From: Deltaproteobacteria bacterium
Lineage (GTDB): Bacteria > Desulfobacterota > DSM-4660 > Desulfatiglandales > Desulfatiglandaceae
Length of the DNA stretch: 15,625 bases
Reading direction: 5' to 3'
Assembly (NCBI GenBank): GCA_019314425.1
Contig: JAFCZI010000012.1
Coordinates: 1-15,625, forward strand
In this document: positions 8,097-14,416 of the stretch, one piece after another
How positions within the stretch are numbered: the stretch's first letter is position 1
How the letters are laid out: each line of letters starts with the position of its first letter
Notes under the pieces: model-generated
Databases searched by the model: none
The model's input: only the letters and a program-made list of their open reading frames with translations
Told to the model about the DNA's origin: nothing
Translations under genes and position numbers: made by a program

Positions 8097-9404
8097 TCAG
8101 GCCACATCGTATAATCCCCGGTCCCGATCCTGCAGATAGACATGCCTGAAAGCGCCTTTCCGGGCCCCCTTAAACCATTTCAAACCGGTTTTACGGCACA
8201 CGGGACAGGTCTCCATGGGGATGTGAACACCCATGATGTGCTGTCCGGTACTGGCGGTGGACGTAATGGCAAAGGCACCGGCGCAATGGGAACAGCACCT
8301 TATTTTTTCATTCTGTCTTTCCTGAATCCCGTCCGTATCATAGAAGATATCCCGACTTCGCTCCAGGATTTCCCCTTCATCATAGGATTTTTTCTGGAGC
8401 CCCCCCCGCAAAAACAAATCCTTCAGCGTTTCAACCAGTTCTTCAACATGCCGGGTCACATCCCGGGATTGCGGGCGATAGTCTTTTTCGTAATTGGGTT
8501 CCTTGACAAAAGAGGTGTCCATGCCGGCCATGGCCATAATAATGCCCACATTCACGTAGGGCAGGGCATTTTCAATGGCGTATCCGCCCTCAAGCACGGC
8601 GATGTCCGGCTTCAAGCGTTCGTTCAGGATGGCATACCCACGGGCGGAAAAGTTCATATCGGTGATGGGATCGTTGAAGTGATTATCCTGTCCGGCTGAA
8701 TTGATCACGATTTCGGGGCCAAATTCTTCCAGAAGCGGCATGACCAGTTCATCCAGGGTATAAAGAAACCCCTTTTCACCCGTTTGAGGGGGCAACGGGA
8801 TATTGACCGTTTTCCCCTGAGCATTCGGCCCCCCGGACTCATTGGGGAAACCACTGCCCGGGTAGAGGGTGCGGCCATCCTGGTGAATGGAGATAAAAAG
8901 GGTGTTGGGATCATGCCAGTAAATATCCTGGGTGCCATCACCATGGTGGCAGTCGGTATCCACAATGGCCACTTTTCGAATGCCGTAATGGGTCCTGATA
9001 TATTCGACCATGACCGCTTCAATATTGATATTACAGAATCCGCGATTGCCATGAACCACGCGCATGGCGTGGTGTCCCGGCGGCCGAACCAGGGCGAAGG
9101 CGCTCTCCACTTCCCCTTTTAAAACCGCATCCGCAGCCACAAGACAGCCGCCAGCGGATACCAGATGGCTCTCCGTGGTAACGGCAGCCTCGTCGGGAAC
9201 ACAGAAATGGGCCCGTTGAATGTCTTCATAAGCTGCGGGGCGTACACGGTATTCCACAATTCCCGGAATATCCAGCAAACCCTCCTCCATGACCTGATCC
9301 TGCGTATAGAGAAGACGTTCCTCACGTTCAGGATGGTCGGGACTGATGGCCCAGTCAAACGCCGGAAAAAAAACCAATCCGGTTTTGCGTTGCGCGCTTA
9401 TCAT
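8097..9404 (-). CDS. Histone-deacetylase-family amidohydrolase with C-terminal zinc-ribbon-like tail
   Basis: A 435-residue enzyme of the HDAC/acetylpolyamine amidohydrolase/AcuC superfamily, which hydrolyses acetyl-amine bonds with a Zn2+ centre. All expected active-site residues are visible: the His pair in RPPGHHA (H111, H112), metal ligands in DTDCHHGDG (D151, H153), the third metal Asp in GQDNHFNDP (D240), and the transition-state Tyr in EGGY (Y275). HPERE near the N-terminus is also typical. Residues after about 310 form an extension with CSHC (C371, C374) and CPVC (C400, C403), a probable zinc ribbon not found in most bacterial members. The substrate is unknown. AAGGAG lies 10 nt before the ATG, and only 3 nt separate this gene from the hydantoinase-like gene, so co-transcription is very likely. 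Confidence 0.9.
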   Translation of the reverse strand: MISAQRKTGLVFFPAFDWAISPDHPEREERLLYTQDQVMEEGLLDIPGIVEYRVRPAAYEDIQRAHFCVPDEAAVTTESHLVSAGGCLVAADAVLKGEVESAFALVRPPGHHAMRVVHGNRGFCNINIEAVMVEYIRTHYGIRKVAIVDTDCHHGDGTQDIYWHDPNTLFISIHQDGRTLYPGSGFPNESGGPNAQGKTVNIPLPPQTGEKGFLYTLDELVMPLLEEFGPEIVINSAGQDNHFNDPITDMNFSARGYAILNERLKPDIAVLEGGYAIENALPYVNVGIIMAMAGMDTSFVKEPNYEKDYRPQSRDVTRHVEELVETLKDLFLRGGLQKKSYDEGEILERSRDIFYDTDGIQERQNEKIRCCSHCAGAFAITSTASTGQHIMGVHIPMETCPVCRKTGLKWFKGARKGAFRHVYLQDRDRGLYDVA

Positions 9405-9407
9405 GCG

Positions 9408-11075
9408 TCAAAAGCTCCTTTTCCATTGGGGAATGAGTCCCGGCGTAATACTCATTTTAAGGCGAATGTTCCGACCCACCGTCCTGTAGCCGCGAATCAT
9501 GTTAAAGACCTGCTTTTCCGTGATGGACGTTTCCAGCGAATTGTCCTGCGCCCCGATCATCATGGCCCGTCGGCAAAGGGATTCCCGGGCCATGGCAATG
9601 GCCTGGTCCATATCGAAGCTGCGATCGATTTTGTGTTCCACCCCGGCTTCAGGAATGACCACCGAACCCCGTTCCGTATCCGCCTGAAGGGTCACCTGTG
9701 ATGTGACCCTGGCAACAGCGGCCCCCACGGCGTTGGCCACATCATAATGGGGCGGCACACGGCAGGGCAGCCCCAGCGCCTTTTCCACATAGGGGGCCAA
9801 ATGGGGGGCGGGTCCGCCCATAATGAGGACGGATGTGGGCTCAATTTTTTCCTCGTTTAAAACCTGGTGAATGGTGTAAACCGGCTGGGCGTTGATATCA
9901 TGTACAAAGGCCCCGACCGATTGGGCAATGGTCTCGGCCATTTGTTGCAGAACGCGCTCCGCAGCGGCTTCGGTCTTGCAACCCAGAGCGGCGCCAAGAT
10001 CTTTCATTGCGGCGCTTGCCGCACCTTTGTTTCCCTCCGCTAAAAGCCCGAGCGTTACCAACGCGTCCGTCGGCGTTGTCACGGCACCCCCGAATGCCAC
10101 CGGGGGACCCTCCCGCAAAGGCCCCACAGTCATTTTACCGTTGGTTTTCACCTGAATCGCACTGTCTCCGCCCATTCCCAGGGAATGGGTGATGATGGAC
10201 CGGATCAATGTTTTATAAGGACCCAGTTTAACTCCGTGGGGATTGAGAAGAGGCATGCCGTCCAGAACAACTGCCATGTCCGTGGTGGTTCCACCCACGT
10301 CCAATACCAGGGTCGCCCCGTGGCATCCATCCAGGGCCAGTGCCCCCATAACGCTGGCGGCAGGTCCCGATTGTGCGGTTCGTACCGGTGAACCGGCGCT
10401 TCTCATGAGATCAATGGTGCCGCCATCCGGTTTCAAAAGGTAACGCGACCCATGCAGTTTTTTTTCATCCAGCGTGTGTATGAGCGCGTTGGAAAAGGCG
10501 GTGTGGAGTTTGTGAAGGGACGCATTCAGATAGGTGGTAAAAATGCGGCGGGGAAAATTAAGGCCCCCGGAAACCGAGTGCCCCATGGCCACATGTGAGA
10601 ACAGGCCTTTGACCCAGTCAGCCATCTGAAGCTCGTGAGCCGCATTTCGGACTGAAAATTTTCCGGTGATCCCAATGGTGCGGATGCCCTCTGCCTGAAT
10701 CTTTTCTGCCGCTTCCGTGACCGATGGCCTGCCCAGGGGGACCGCCTCAAATCCCTGGTGGTCCAGACATCCTTCGACCACATGAAAAGAAGGGCCGACG
10801 GCAAAACAGGCCGGATCAATCCCCGGACCCGCAGACACGATCATGCCGGTTCGTTCCAGCCGATCTTCAACAATGGCATTAGTTGCCAGGGTCGTTGAAA
10901 AAGCCATCCGCTCAATCTGCCCCGGTTCAACGCCGCTCAAAATACTTTCAAGGGCGGTTCGAAGGGTTAACAGGAGATCCTCCCCTGTGGGGATTTTTGT
11001 GGCCGCCAGAATCCGATCCCCGTCTATGAGCACTGTATCTGTGTGCGTTCCGCCTACATCAAGTCCCAAAATCAT
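9408..11075 (-). CDS. Hydantoinase/oxoprolinase-family ATPase (HyuA-like)
   Basis: A 555-residue member of the ASKHA-fold hydantoinase A / 5-oxoprolinase family, which uses ATP to open cyclic amides or activate ketones, depending on the subfamily. Seen: the N-terminal phosphate motif DVGGTHTD (6-13), FSTTLATNAI (59-68), SGPAASVMGA (236-245), the second phosphate motif DVGGTTTD (259-266), and GMGGDS (300-305). HyuA proteins are often about 650-700 residues and usually pair with HyuB. This one is shorter and no HyuB gene is nearby; its partner is the deacetylase-like gene 3 nt downstream. The substrate therefore cannot be assigned. It is probably the first gene of the unit; GGTG lies about 5-8 nt before the ATG. 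The leader contains a small GC hairpin and, further up, a palindromic repeat. Confidence 0.88.
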   Translation of the reverse strand: MILGLDVGGTHTDTVLIDGDRILAATKIPTGEDLLLTLRTALESILSGVEPGQIERMAFSTTLATNAIVEDRLERTGMIVSAGPGIDPACFAVGPSFHVVEGCLDHQGFEAVPLGRPSVTEAAEKIQAEGIRTIGITGKFSVRNAAHELQMADWVKGLFSHVAMGHSVSGGLNFPRRIFTTYLNASLHKLHTAFSNALIHTLDEKKLHGSRYLLKPDGGTIDLMRSAGSPVRTAQSGPAASVMGALALDGCHGATLVLDVGGTTTDMAVVLDGMPLLNPHGVKLGPYKTLIRSIITHSLGMGGDSAIQVKTNGKMTVGPLREGPPVAFGGAVTTPTDALVTLGLLAEGNKGAASAAMKDLGAALGCKTEAAAERVLQQMAETIAQSVGAFVHDINAQPVYTIHQVLNEEKIEPTSVLIMGGPAPHLAPYVEKALGLPCRVPPHYDVANAVGAAVARVTSQVTLQADTERGSVVIPEAGVEHKIDRSFDMDQAIAMARESLCRRAMMIGAQDNSLETSITEKQVFNMIRGYRTVGRNIRLKMSITPGLIPQWKRSF

Positions 11076-11108
11076 CGTTTCACCGCCCCTGAAGGAGTAT
11101 CACCTGAC

Positions 11109-11123
11109 GCGGGCTGTGCCCGC
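11109..11123 (-). repeat. GC-rich hairpin in the leader of the hydantoinase-like operon
   Basis: GCGGGCTGTGCCCGC is a perfect 6-bp stem with a 3-nt loop. It lies 33 bp upstream of the hydantoinase start on the minus strand. It has no T-tract, so it is not a standard terminator. It may be a leader structure or mean nothing. Confidence 0.35.
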
Positions 11124-11181
11124 AACCCAAATGGCCTCGCACAAAGCCACAGTTTTAGGTTTTAAGTTATTGAAACAATAT

Positions 11182-11315
11182 ATTGATGGCGTTGTAAAAA
11201 GTTCCATATACGAGGCGTAGTGGTTTTTCAGGATCGTCGGGCATACCTGTCGTATGTTGAGATTCTGAAAAATCACTGCAACGCAGTAGATGGGACTTTT
11301 TACGACGCCATCAAT
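11182..11315 (+). mobile_element. MITE-like palindromic element, 134 bp
   Basis: A long imperfect palindrome between the hydantoinase-like operon and the prolyl isomerase gene. The left end reads ATTGATGGCGTTGTAAAAAG. The right end in reverse complement reads ATTGATGGCGTCGTAAAAAG, followed on both arms by GT(T/C)CCAT. Matching resumes further in as GTAGTGGTTTTTCAGGATC on the left and GCAGTGATTTTTCAGAATC on the right. The centre holds a smaller palindrome, CATACCTGTCGTATG (11242-11256). Nothing inside codes for protein and I see no convincing target-site duplication. The ends differ from the element at 5450-5609, so this is a second family. The strand is arbitrary. As RNA it would fold into one long hairpin. 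Confidence 0.65.
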
Positions 11316-11510
11316 CTTGACTTCATCACTTTCCGATTTATGATAACAGTTACGAAATAAAATGTGAAGTGAGAGTTTAAAACAAGGCTTATGGCTTGGA
11401 AATTTGGCTTGCTTAGTGTGTAGAAAGGTGTTATGTAGGCTCCTTTATAATTTTCAGAGAATATAGGCACCTTGATACGAAAAGAGATTCTTTTAAATGC
11501 TGTTGAATTT
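11316..11510 (+). promoter_or_regulatory. AT-rich promoter region of the prolyl isomerase gene
   Basis: This is the remainder of the 449-bp gap, strongly AT-rich and with no supportable gene. A perfect TATAAT is at 11446-11451, about 73 nt before the start codon, but the matching -35 position is poor. TTGCTT (11409-11414) with TATGTA 17 bp further on is an alternative. Neither is strong; the promoter is probably here but not pinned. A 77-codon minus-strand frame crossing this region reads as translated AT-rich DNA. Confidence 0.3.
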
Positions 11511-11516
11511 AAGGAG
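11511..11516 (+). promoter_or_regulatory. Ribosome-binding site that decides the prolyl isomerase start
   Basis: AAGGAG lies only 2 nt before a first ATG (11519) but 8 nt before a second in-frame ATG (11525). The second also gives a normal signal peptide (MRHMLGVRLW), so 11525 is taken as the start. Confidence 0.7.
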
Positions 11517-11524
11517 AAATGCTG

Positions 11525-12520
11525 ATGCGACACATGCTTGGGGTTCGACTGTGGATGGTGTCCGTGGTGCTTTCATTGATACTTGTGAGCGGGCCGGTTT
11601 CGGCAGAGGAAAAAAAGTCCGGCGTGGATAAAGTGGCCGTGGTAAATGGTGACGTGATTACAAGAGGCGATCTGGACCGGGCCATGGATTTTGGAAAACA
11701 GCAGGCCATGCAGAAGGGACAGTCCCTAAATGCCGAACAACTGGCCGCTCTGGAAAAGGGTGCCCTGGATAAATTGATCGGCATTCAGCTCCTGTACCAG
11801 GCCAGTAAAAAAGCGGGAAATAAAATAGACGAAAAGCAGGTAGATGAAAAGTTTGCCGAATTCAGAAAACGGTTTCCCACTGAGGAGGCTTTCAAAAAGG
11901 CCATGGAAGAGTGGCATGTCACAGAAGTGAATATGAAGGCCGAGCTTAAAAAGGGGATGGTCACTGAAGCGTTCGTGGTCAAGAACTTTGTGGACAAAGC
12001 GACGGTTTCGGAAGAAAATGTGAAGGCTTATTACGACAACCACCCACAGTTTTTCAAACAGCCGGCAAAGGTAAAAGCCAGTCATATTTTAATCAAGGTC
12101 AAGCCCGATGCGTCAAAAGCGGAAAAGGCCGAGGCCATGAAAAAAATCAAAAAGGTTCAGGCAAAGCTCAAGAAAGGGGATGATTTCGCTGAAGTTGCCA
12201 AGGCGTCTTCAGAAGGCCCCAGCGCTGCCAAGGGCGGAGACCTGGGCTATTTCGGACAGGGACAGATGGCCAAGCCCTTTGAGGAAACGGCCTTTTCTCT
12301 TGAACCTGGAAAAGTGAGCGACGTGGTGACGACCCAATTTGGCTACCACCTGATCAAGGTTGTGGACAAAAAGCCTGAAACCACCATCCCCTTTGAAACC
12401 GTAAAACCCCGCATTGAGCAATACCTGAAGCAGGAAGAAGTTCAAAAAGAAGTAAAAATATATATTGATGATCTGCGAAAAAAAGCCAAGGTGGCGCTTT
12501 TTTTGAAAAACGCTTCCTGA
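11525..12520 (+). CDS. Secreted parvulin-type peptidyl-prolyl isomerase (SurA/PrsA-like)
   Basis: A 331-residue periplasmic chaperone/foldase that catalyses cis-trans isomerisation of prolyl bonds and helps exported proteins fold. The signal peptide has a basic start (MRHMLGVR), a hydrophobic core (about 9-22) and likely cleavage after VSA (25-27), just before EEKK. Residues about 34-160 match the SurA N-terminal chaperone domain, including VAVVNGDVITRGDL. Residues about 180-282 are one rotamase domain with ASHILIKVK, GGDLGYFGQGQM and FGYHLIKVV. There is only one rotamase domain, so it is closer to PrsA/PpiC-type proteins than to two-domain SurA. There is no lipobox cysteine, so it is probably soluble in the periplasm. 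It seems monocistronic, with a tRNA gene 34 bp downstream and no terminator between them. Confidence 0.92.
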   Translation: MRHMLGVRLWMVSVVLSLILVSGPVSAEEKKSGVDKVAVVNGDVITRGDLDRAMDFGKQQAMQKGQSLNAEQLAALEKGALDKLIGIQLLYQASKKAGNKIDEKQVDEKFAEFRKRFPTEEAFKKAMEEWHVTEVNMKAELKKGMVTEAFVVKNFVDKATVSEENVKAYYDNHPQFFKQPAKVKASHILIKVKPDASKAEKAEAMKKIKKVQAKLKKGDDFAEVAKASSEGPSAAKGGDLGYFGQGQMAKPFEETAFSLEPGKVSDVVTTQFGYHLIKVVDKKPETTIPFETVKPRIEQYLKQEEVQKEVKIYIDDLRKKAKVALFLKNAS

Positions 12521-12554
12521 GTTCAAAACTTATGCTAAGAAGCAAGTATTTCCC

Positions 12555-12640
12555 GGAGGGATGGCCGAGTGGTCGAAGGCGGCGGTCTTGAAAACCGTTG
12601 AACGAAAGTTCCGTGGGTTCGAATCCTACTCCCTCCGCCA
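12555..12640 (+). tRNA. tRNA-Ser (anticodon UGA)
   Basis: An 86-nt type II tRNA with encoded CCA. The acceptor stem pairs GGAGGGA (12555-12561) with TCCCTCC (12630-12636), followed by G and CCA (12638-12640). The anticodon loop is in CGGTCTTGAAAACCG, anticodon TGA. The long variable arm is a GAAC/GTTC stem with a GAAA tetraloop, and the T arm is GTGGGTTCGAATCCTAC. The long variable arm and the anticodon both identify serine. tRNA-Ser genes are frequent integration targets, and the genes to the right look like such an element. Confidence 0.97.
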
Positions 12641-12651
12641 ACCGTAAAACC

Positions 12652-12683
12652 AAAGGATCACAATAACTTGTGGTCCTTTTTTT
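12652..12683 (+). terminator. Rho-independent terminator after tRNA-Ser
   Basis: AAAGGATCACAA (12652-12663) pairs with TTGTGGTCCTTT (12668-12679) around a TAAC loop. There is a single T-G wobble, and a run of seven T ends at 12683. It lies 11 bp after the tRNA CCA and probably ends the tRNA transcript. Confidence 0.85.
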
Positions 12684-12793
12684 ATGTTTTAAAAAAGCCG
12701 ATCTTCACCATAACGAAACCTTTTAGTATCTCACAAACATCACTGGGCGTCCACCATTAATCTCTGTTCACCTATAAGATTCCACCAAAAGTC

Positions 12794-12837
12794 ACACCCG
12801 TTTTGATCAAAAAATTCCGATAGCTGGGAACGGGTGT
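12794..12837. repeat. Perfect 9-bp inverted repeat near the tRNA-proximal end
   Basis: ACACCCGTT (12794-12802) and AACGGGTGT (12829-12837) are perfect reverse complements spaced by 26 bp. TTGATCAA (12803-12810), itself a palindrome, directly follows the left arm. It sits about 155 bp from the tRNA and just past the end of the minus-strand zinc-finger gene. It has no T-tract on either strand, so it is unlikely to be a terminator. A protein-binding site is possible. Confidence 0.4.
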
Positions 12838-12857
12838 ACCTATGGTGTCTAAAGTCG

Positions 12858-13430
12858 TCATGATTTTCCTCTATATCTCGAAACCCCAGCCGCATTTCTA
12901 CAGGTCGGGTTGCAGTATATTTGCCGGCGCTTGGTGGGGTTAAAAAATAACTTGCCGCAATGGGCACAACGCCCCAACGCTGTACTCGGGAACCCGTTCA
13001 AAGCTGAAAATAAATAATATGCTCCCTGTGGAAAAGCCATTTTGTTTGTGGTCTTGCTGCCGTTCTCCAGGGTTTTTGTAATACTGGCTTCGATTTCGCC
13101 CCCATCATAAGCAGTTTCCAATTTAAAGCGCCCCTGCCTCTCTTTTGGGCTCCATTGGAAAGTACCATTCCAAACAACCTTAAAGGATACCTTGTAAAAC
13201 CCATTTAAGTTTTCAAAAATCCATCCTAAGGATTGTTGCCACTCTTTTTGAAACTTAGATAATCGTTTCCATGCGGTTTCAGACATATCATCAGGGGTTT
13301 GGCCATGTTCGTGAGCCCCTGCCAATATTTTCGCCATCTCTTTGAAATATCGGACTTTTTCAGGCTCAGGGATTGCCCTAATGTCAGCCTGAGCGAACTC
13401 CAGTAAACGTTCAATATAATCCGCATGCAT
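12858..13430 (-). CDS. CGNR-like zinc-finger protein of unknown function
   Basis: A 190-residue protein with a C-terminal zinc finger: C155, C158, C173 and C177 in GRCAHCGKLF and YCNPTCRNAAGVSRYR. The C-x2-C / C-x3-C-R-N arrangement, with basic residues after it, resembles the CGNR treble-clef finger, which is thought to bind DNA. The N-terminal part (about 1-75) is helical, with WKRLSKFQKEW and LGWIFENLNG. The middle (about 78-125) looks like beta strands (YKVSFKVVWNG, EIEASITKTLENG). The start is uncertain: no good Shine-Dalgarno precedes the ATG, and the frame is open seven codons further up. It is divergent from the small gene at 13489, with 58 bp between, so it could be a regulator of that operon. 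That is only an inference. Confidence 0.7.
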   Translation of the reverse strand: MHADYIERLLEFAQADIRAIPEPEKVRYFKEMAKILAGAHEHGQTPDDMSETAWKRLSKFQKEWQQSLGWIFENLNGFYKVSFKVVWNGTFQWSPKERQGRFKLETAYDGGEIEASITKTLENGSKTTNKMAFPQGAYYLFSALNGFPSTALGRCAHCGKLFFNPTKRRQIYCNPTCRNAAGVSRYRGKS

Positions 13431-13488
13431 GGATCGAGGACGCCCCAGGCGTCAAAATCGAAGATTTGAAATAAAAGAGGGAAAGCAA

Positions 13489-13791
13489 ATGATTGAATTA
13501 ACAGCACAAAAACGACAAATAGCAGGACGGTTGATTGATGCTATGGGCTCCTTAATCAAGGGCCGTGCCCAGCTCATGGAGCGCCTCCAGAAAGATCCAG
13601 ACCAGAAAGTGGAAGTCACACCATTGATCCAGGCACTGCTTCATGCAGAGGTGAAAATTTTGGATGCCCTGACCAAAATCGACCCCAAACGGGATTGGCA
13701 GACGATGCGGGCCGAAAAAATTGAGTCTGTCGAGCGGTTTCTTGAAGGGATTCCCGGGGAGAAAAATACAGATGGAACAAACCCCAGCTAA
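13489..13791 (+). CDS. Small helical protein of unknown function
   Basis: A 100-residue protein I do not recognise. It appears almost wholly alpha-helical (TAQKRQIAGRLIDAMGSLIK, then VTPLIQALLHAEVKILDAL) and has no cysteine, signal peptide or membrane segment. The ATG at 13489 is chosen because GAGGGA lies 6 nt upstream; the frame is open 20 more codons, but without ribosome-binding site. Its end overlaps the following HTH gene by 20 nt, so the two are likely co-expressed. It is the first gene of the rightward element operon. Confidence 0.7.
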   Translation: MIELTAQKRQIAGRLIDAMGSLIKGRAQLMERLQKDPDQKVEVTPLIQALLHAEVKILDALTKIDPKRDWQTMRAEKIESVERFLEGIPGEKNTDGTNPS

Positions 13792-14416
13792 AAAGACTCT
13801 GAAAGAAATTCTCGCGGCGTTCGAAGCCCAAGCCGGAAATGTTTCCGAGACCTGTAGGTCAATCGGTATCAGTCGAACCACATTTTATCGAAAATTCGAT
13901 AACAGTTCGACTTTTAAACAAGGGGTTCTGGATCTCAAAGAGTCCCTGATTGACCGGGCGGAATCGGCACTAATTCGCAAGATTGATAGCGGTGACCTGG
14001 GCGCCATCTGCTTCCTGTTAAAATGCAAGGGGAAGTCGAGGGGCTGGGTCGAGTCCCCGAGGATCCCTGGGAAACAAACCCCAGACCCCAAGGCTTTATC
14101 AATTCTGGATGAATTTTTATCTGGGGACCTGTCGGTGATCGAGGCCTGCCTCGCTTTCGAAAAGGAAGGCATTCCCGTTTCAGAAACATTGCAATCTCTA
14201 CTCAAGCAGGCAGAAATCGACCCGGATGATTCCGAAGAAACCCCGGGTCTTTTCGATGAAGACCAGATGGAAATTGACGCCAAAAAGTATAACGAAATCC
14301 GCGCAAAGATCGAAAAGCAACAACGCGAATTCGTCCCCGAAAGACGGGAGGAAATCACTAAAATGAAAGAGCAATTGAAGACCCAGGACTCTTTTTCGGA
14401 AGAGAATCTTGAATGA
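13772..14416 (+). CDS. Helix-turn-helix protein resembling phage terminase small subunits
   Basis: A 214-residue protein. Residues about 8-45 form a helix-turn-helix: AAFEAQAGNVSETCRSIGIS followed by RTTFYRKF. The pattern GNV..TC..IGISR.TFYR is shared by terminase small subunits, phBC6A51-type phage HTH proteins and Fis-like factors. LIDRAESALIRKI and GDLGAICFLLKCKGKSRGW (74-92) extend the match to the phage family (compare GD..A..F.LK.KG). The rest (about 105-214) is acidic, ending in a likely coiled coil (165-205, with KKYNEIRAKIEKQQREFVPE). No terminase large subunit follows; the next gene is a RepA-like ATPase sharing an ATGA overlap. It may therefore be a recruitment or regulatory protein rather than a packaging subunit. 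GGGGAG precedes the start by 10 nt. Confidence 0.75.
   Translation: MEQTPAKKTLKEILAAFEAQAGNVSETCRSIGISRTTFYRKFDNSSTFKQGVLDLKESLIDRAESALIRKIDSGDLGAICFLLKCKGKSRGWVESPRIPGKQTPDPKALSILDEFLSGDLSVIEACLAFEKEGIPVSETLQSLLKQAEIDPDDSEETPGLFDEDQMEIDAKKYNEIRAKIEKQQREFVPERREEITKMKEQLKTQDSFSEENLE

Noticed and set aside
8142..8699. A 185-codon plus-strand frame opposite the deacetylase-like gene
   Set aside because: The minus strand there encodes conserved HDAC residues and the cysteine tail; the plus frame is a codon-bias shadow without a start signal.
11300..11533. A 77-codon minus-strand frame in the gap before the prolyl isomerase
   Set aside because: It starts over the isomerase ribosome-binding site, runs into the palindromic element, has no Shine-Dalgarno, and reads as translated AT-rich intergenic DNA.
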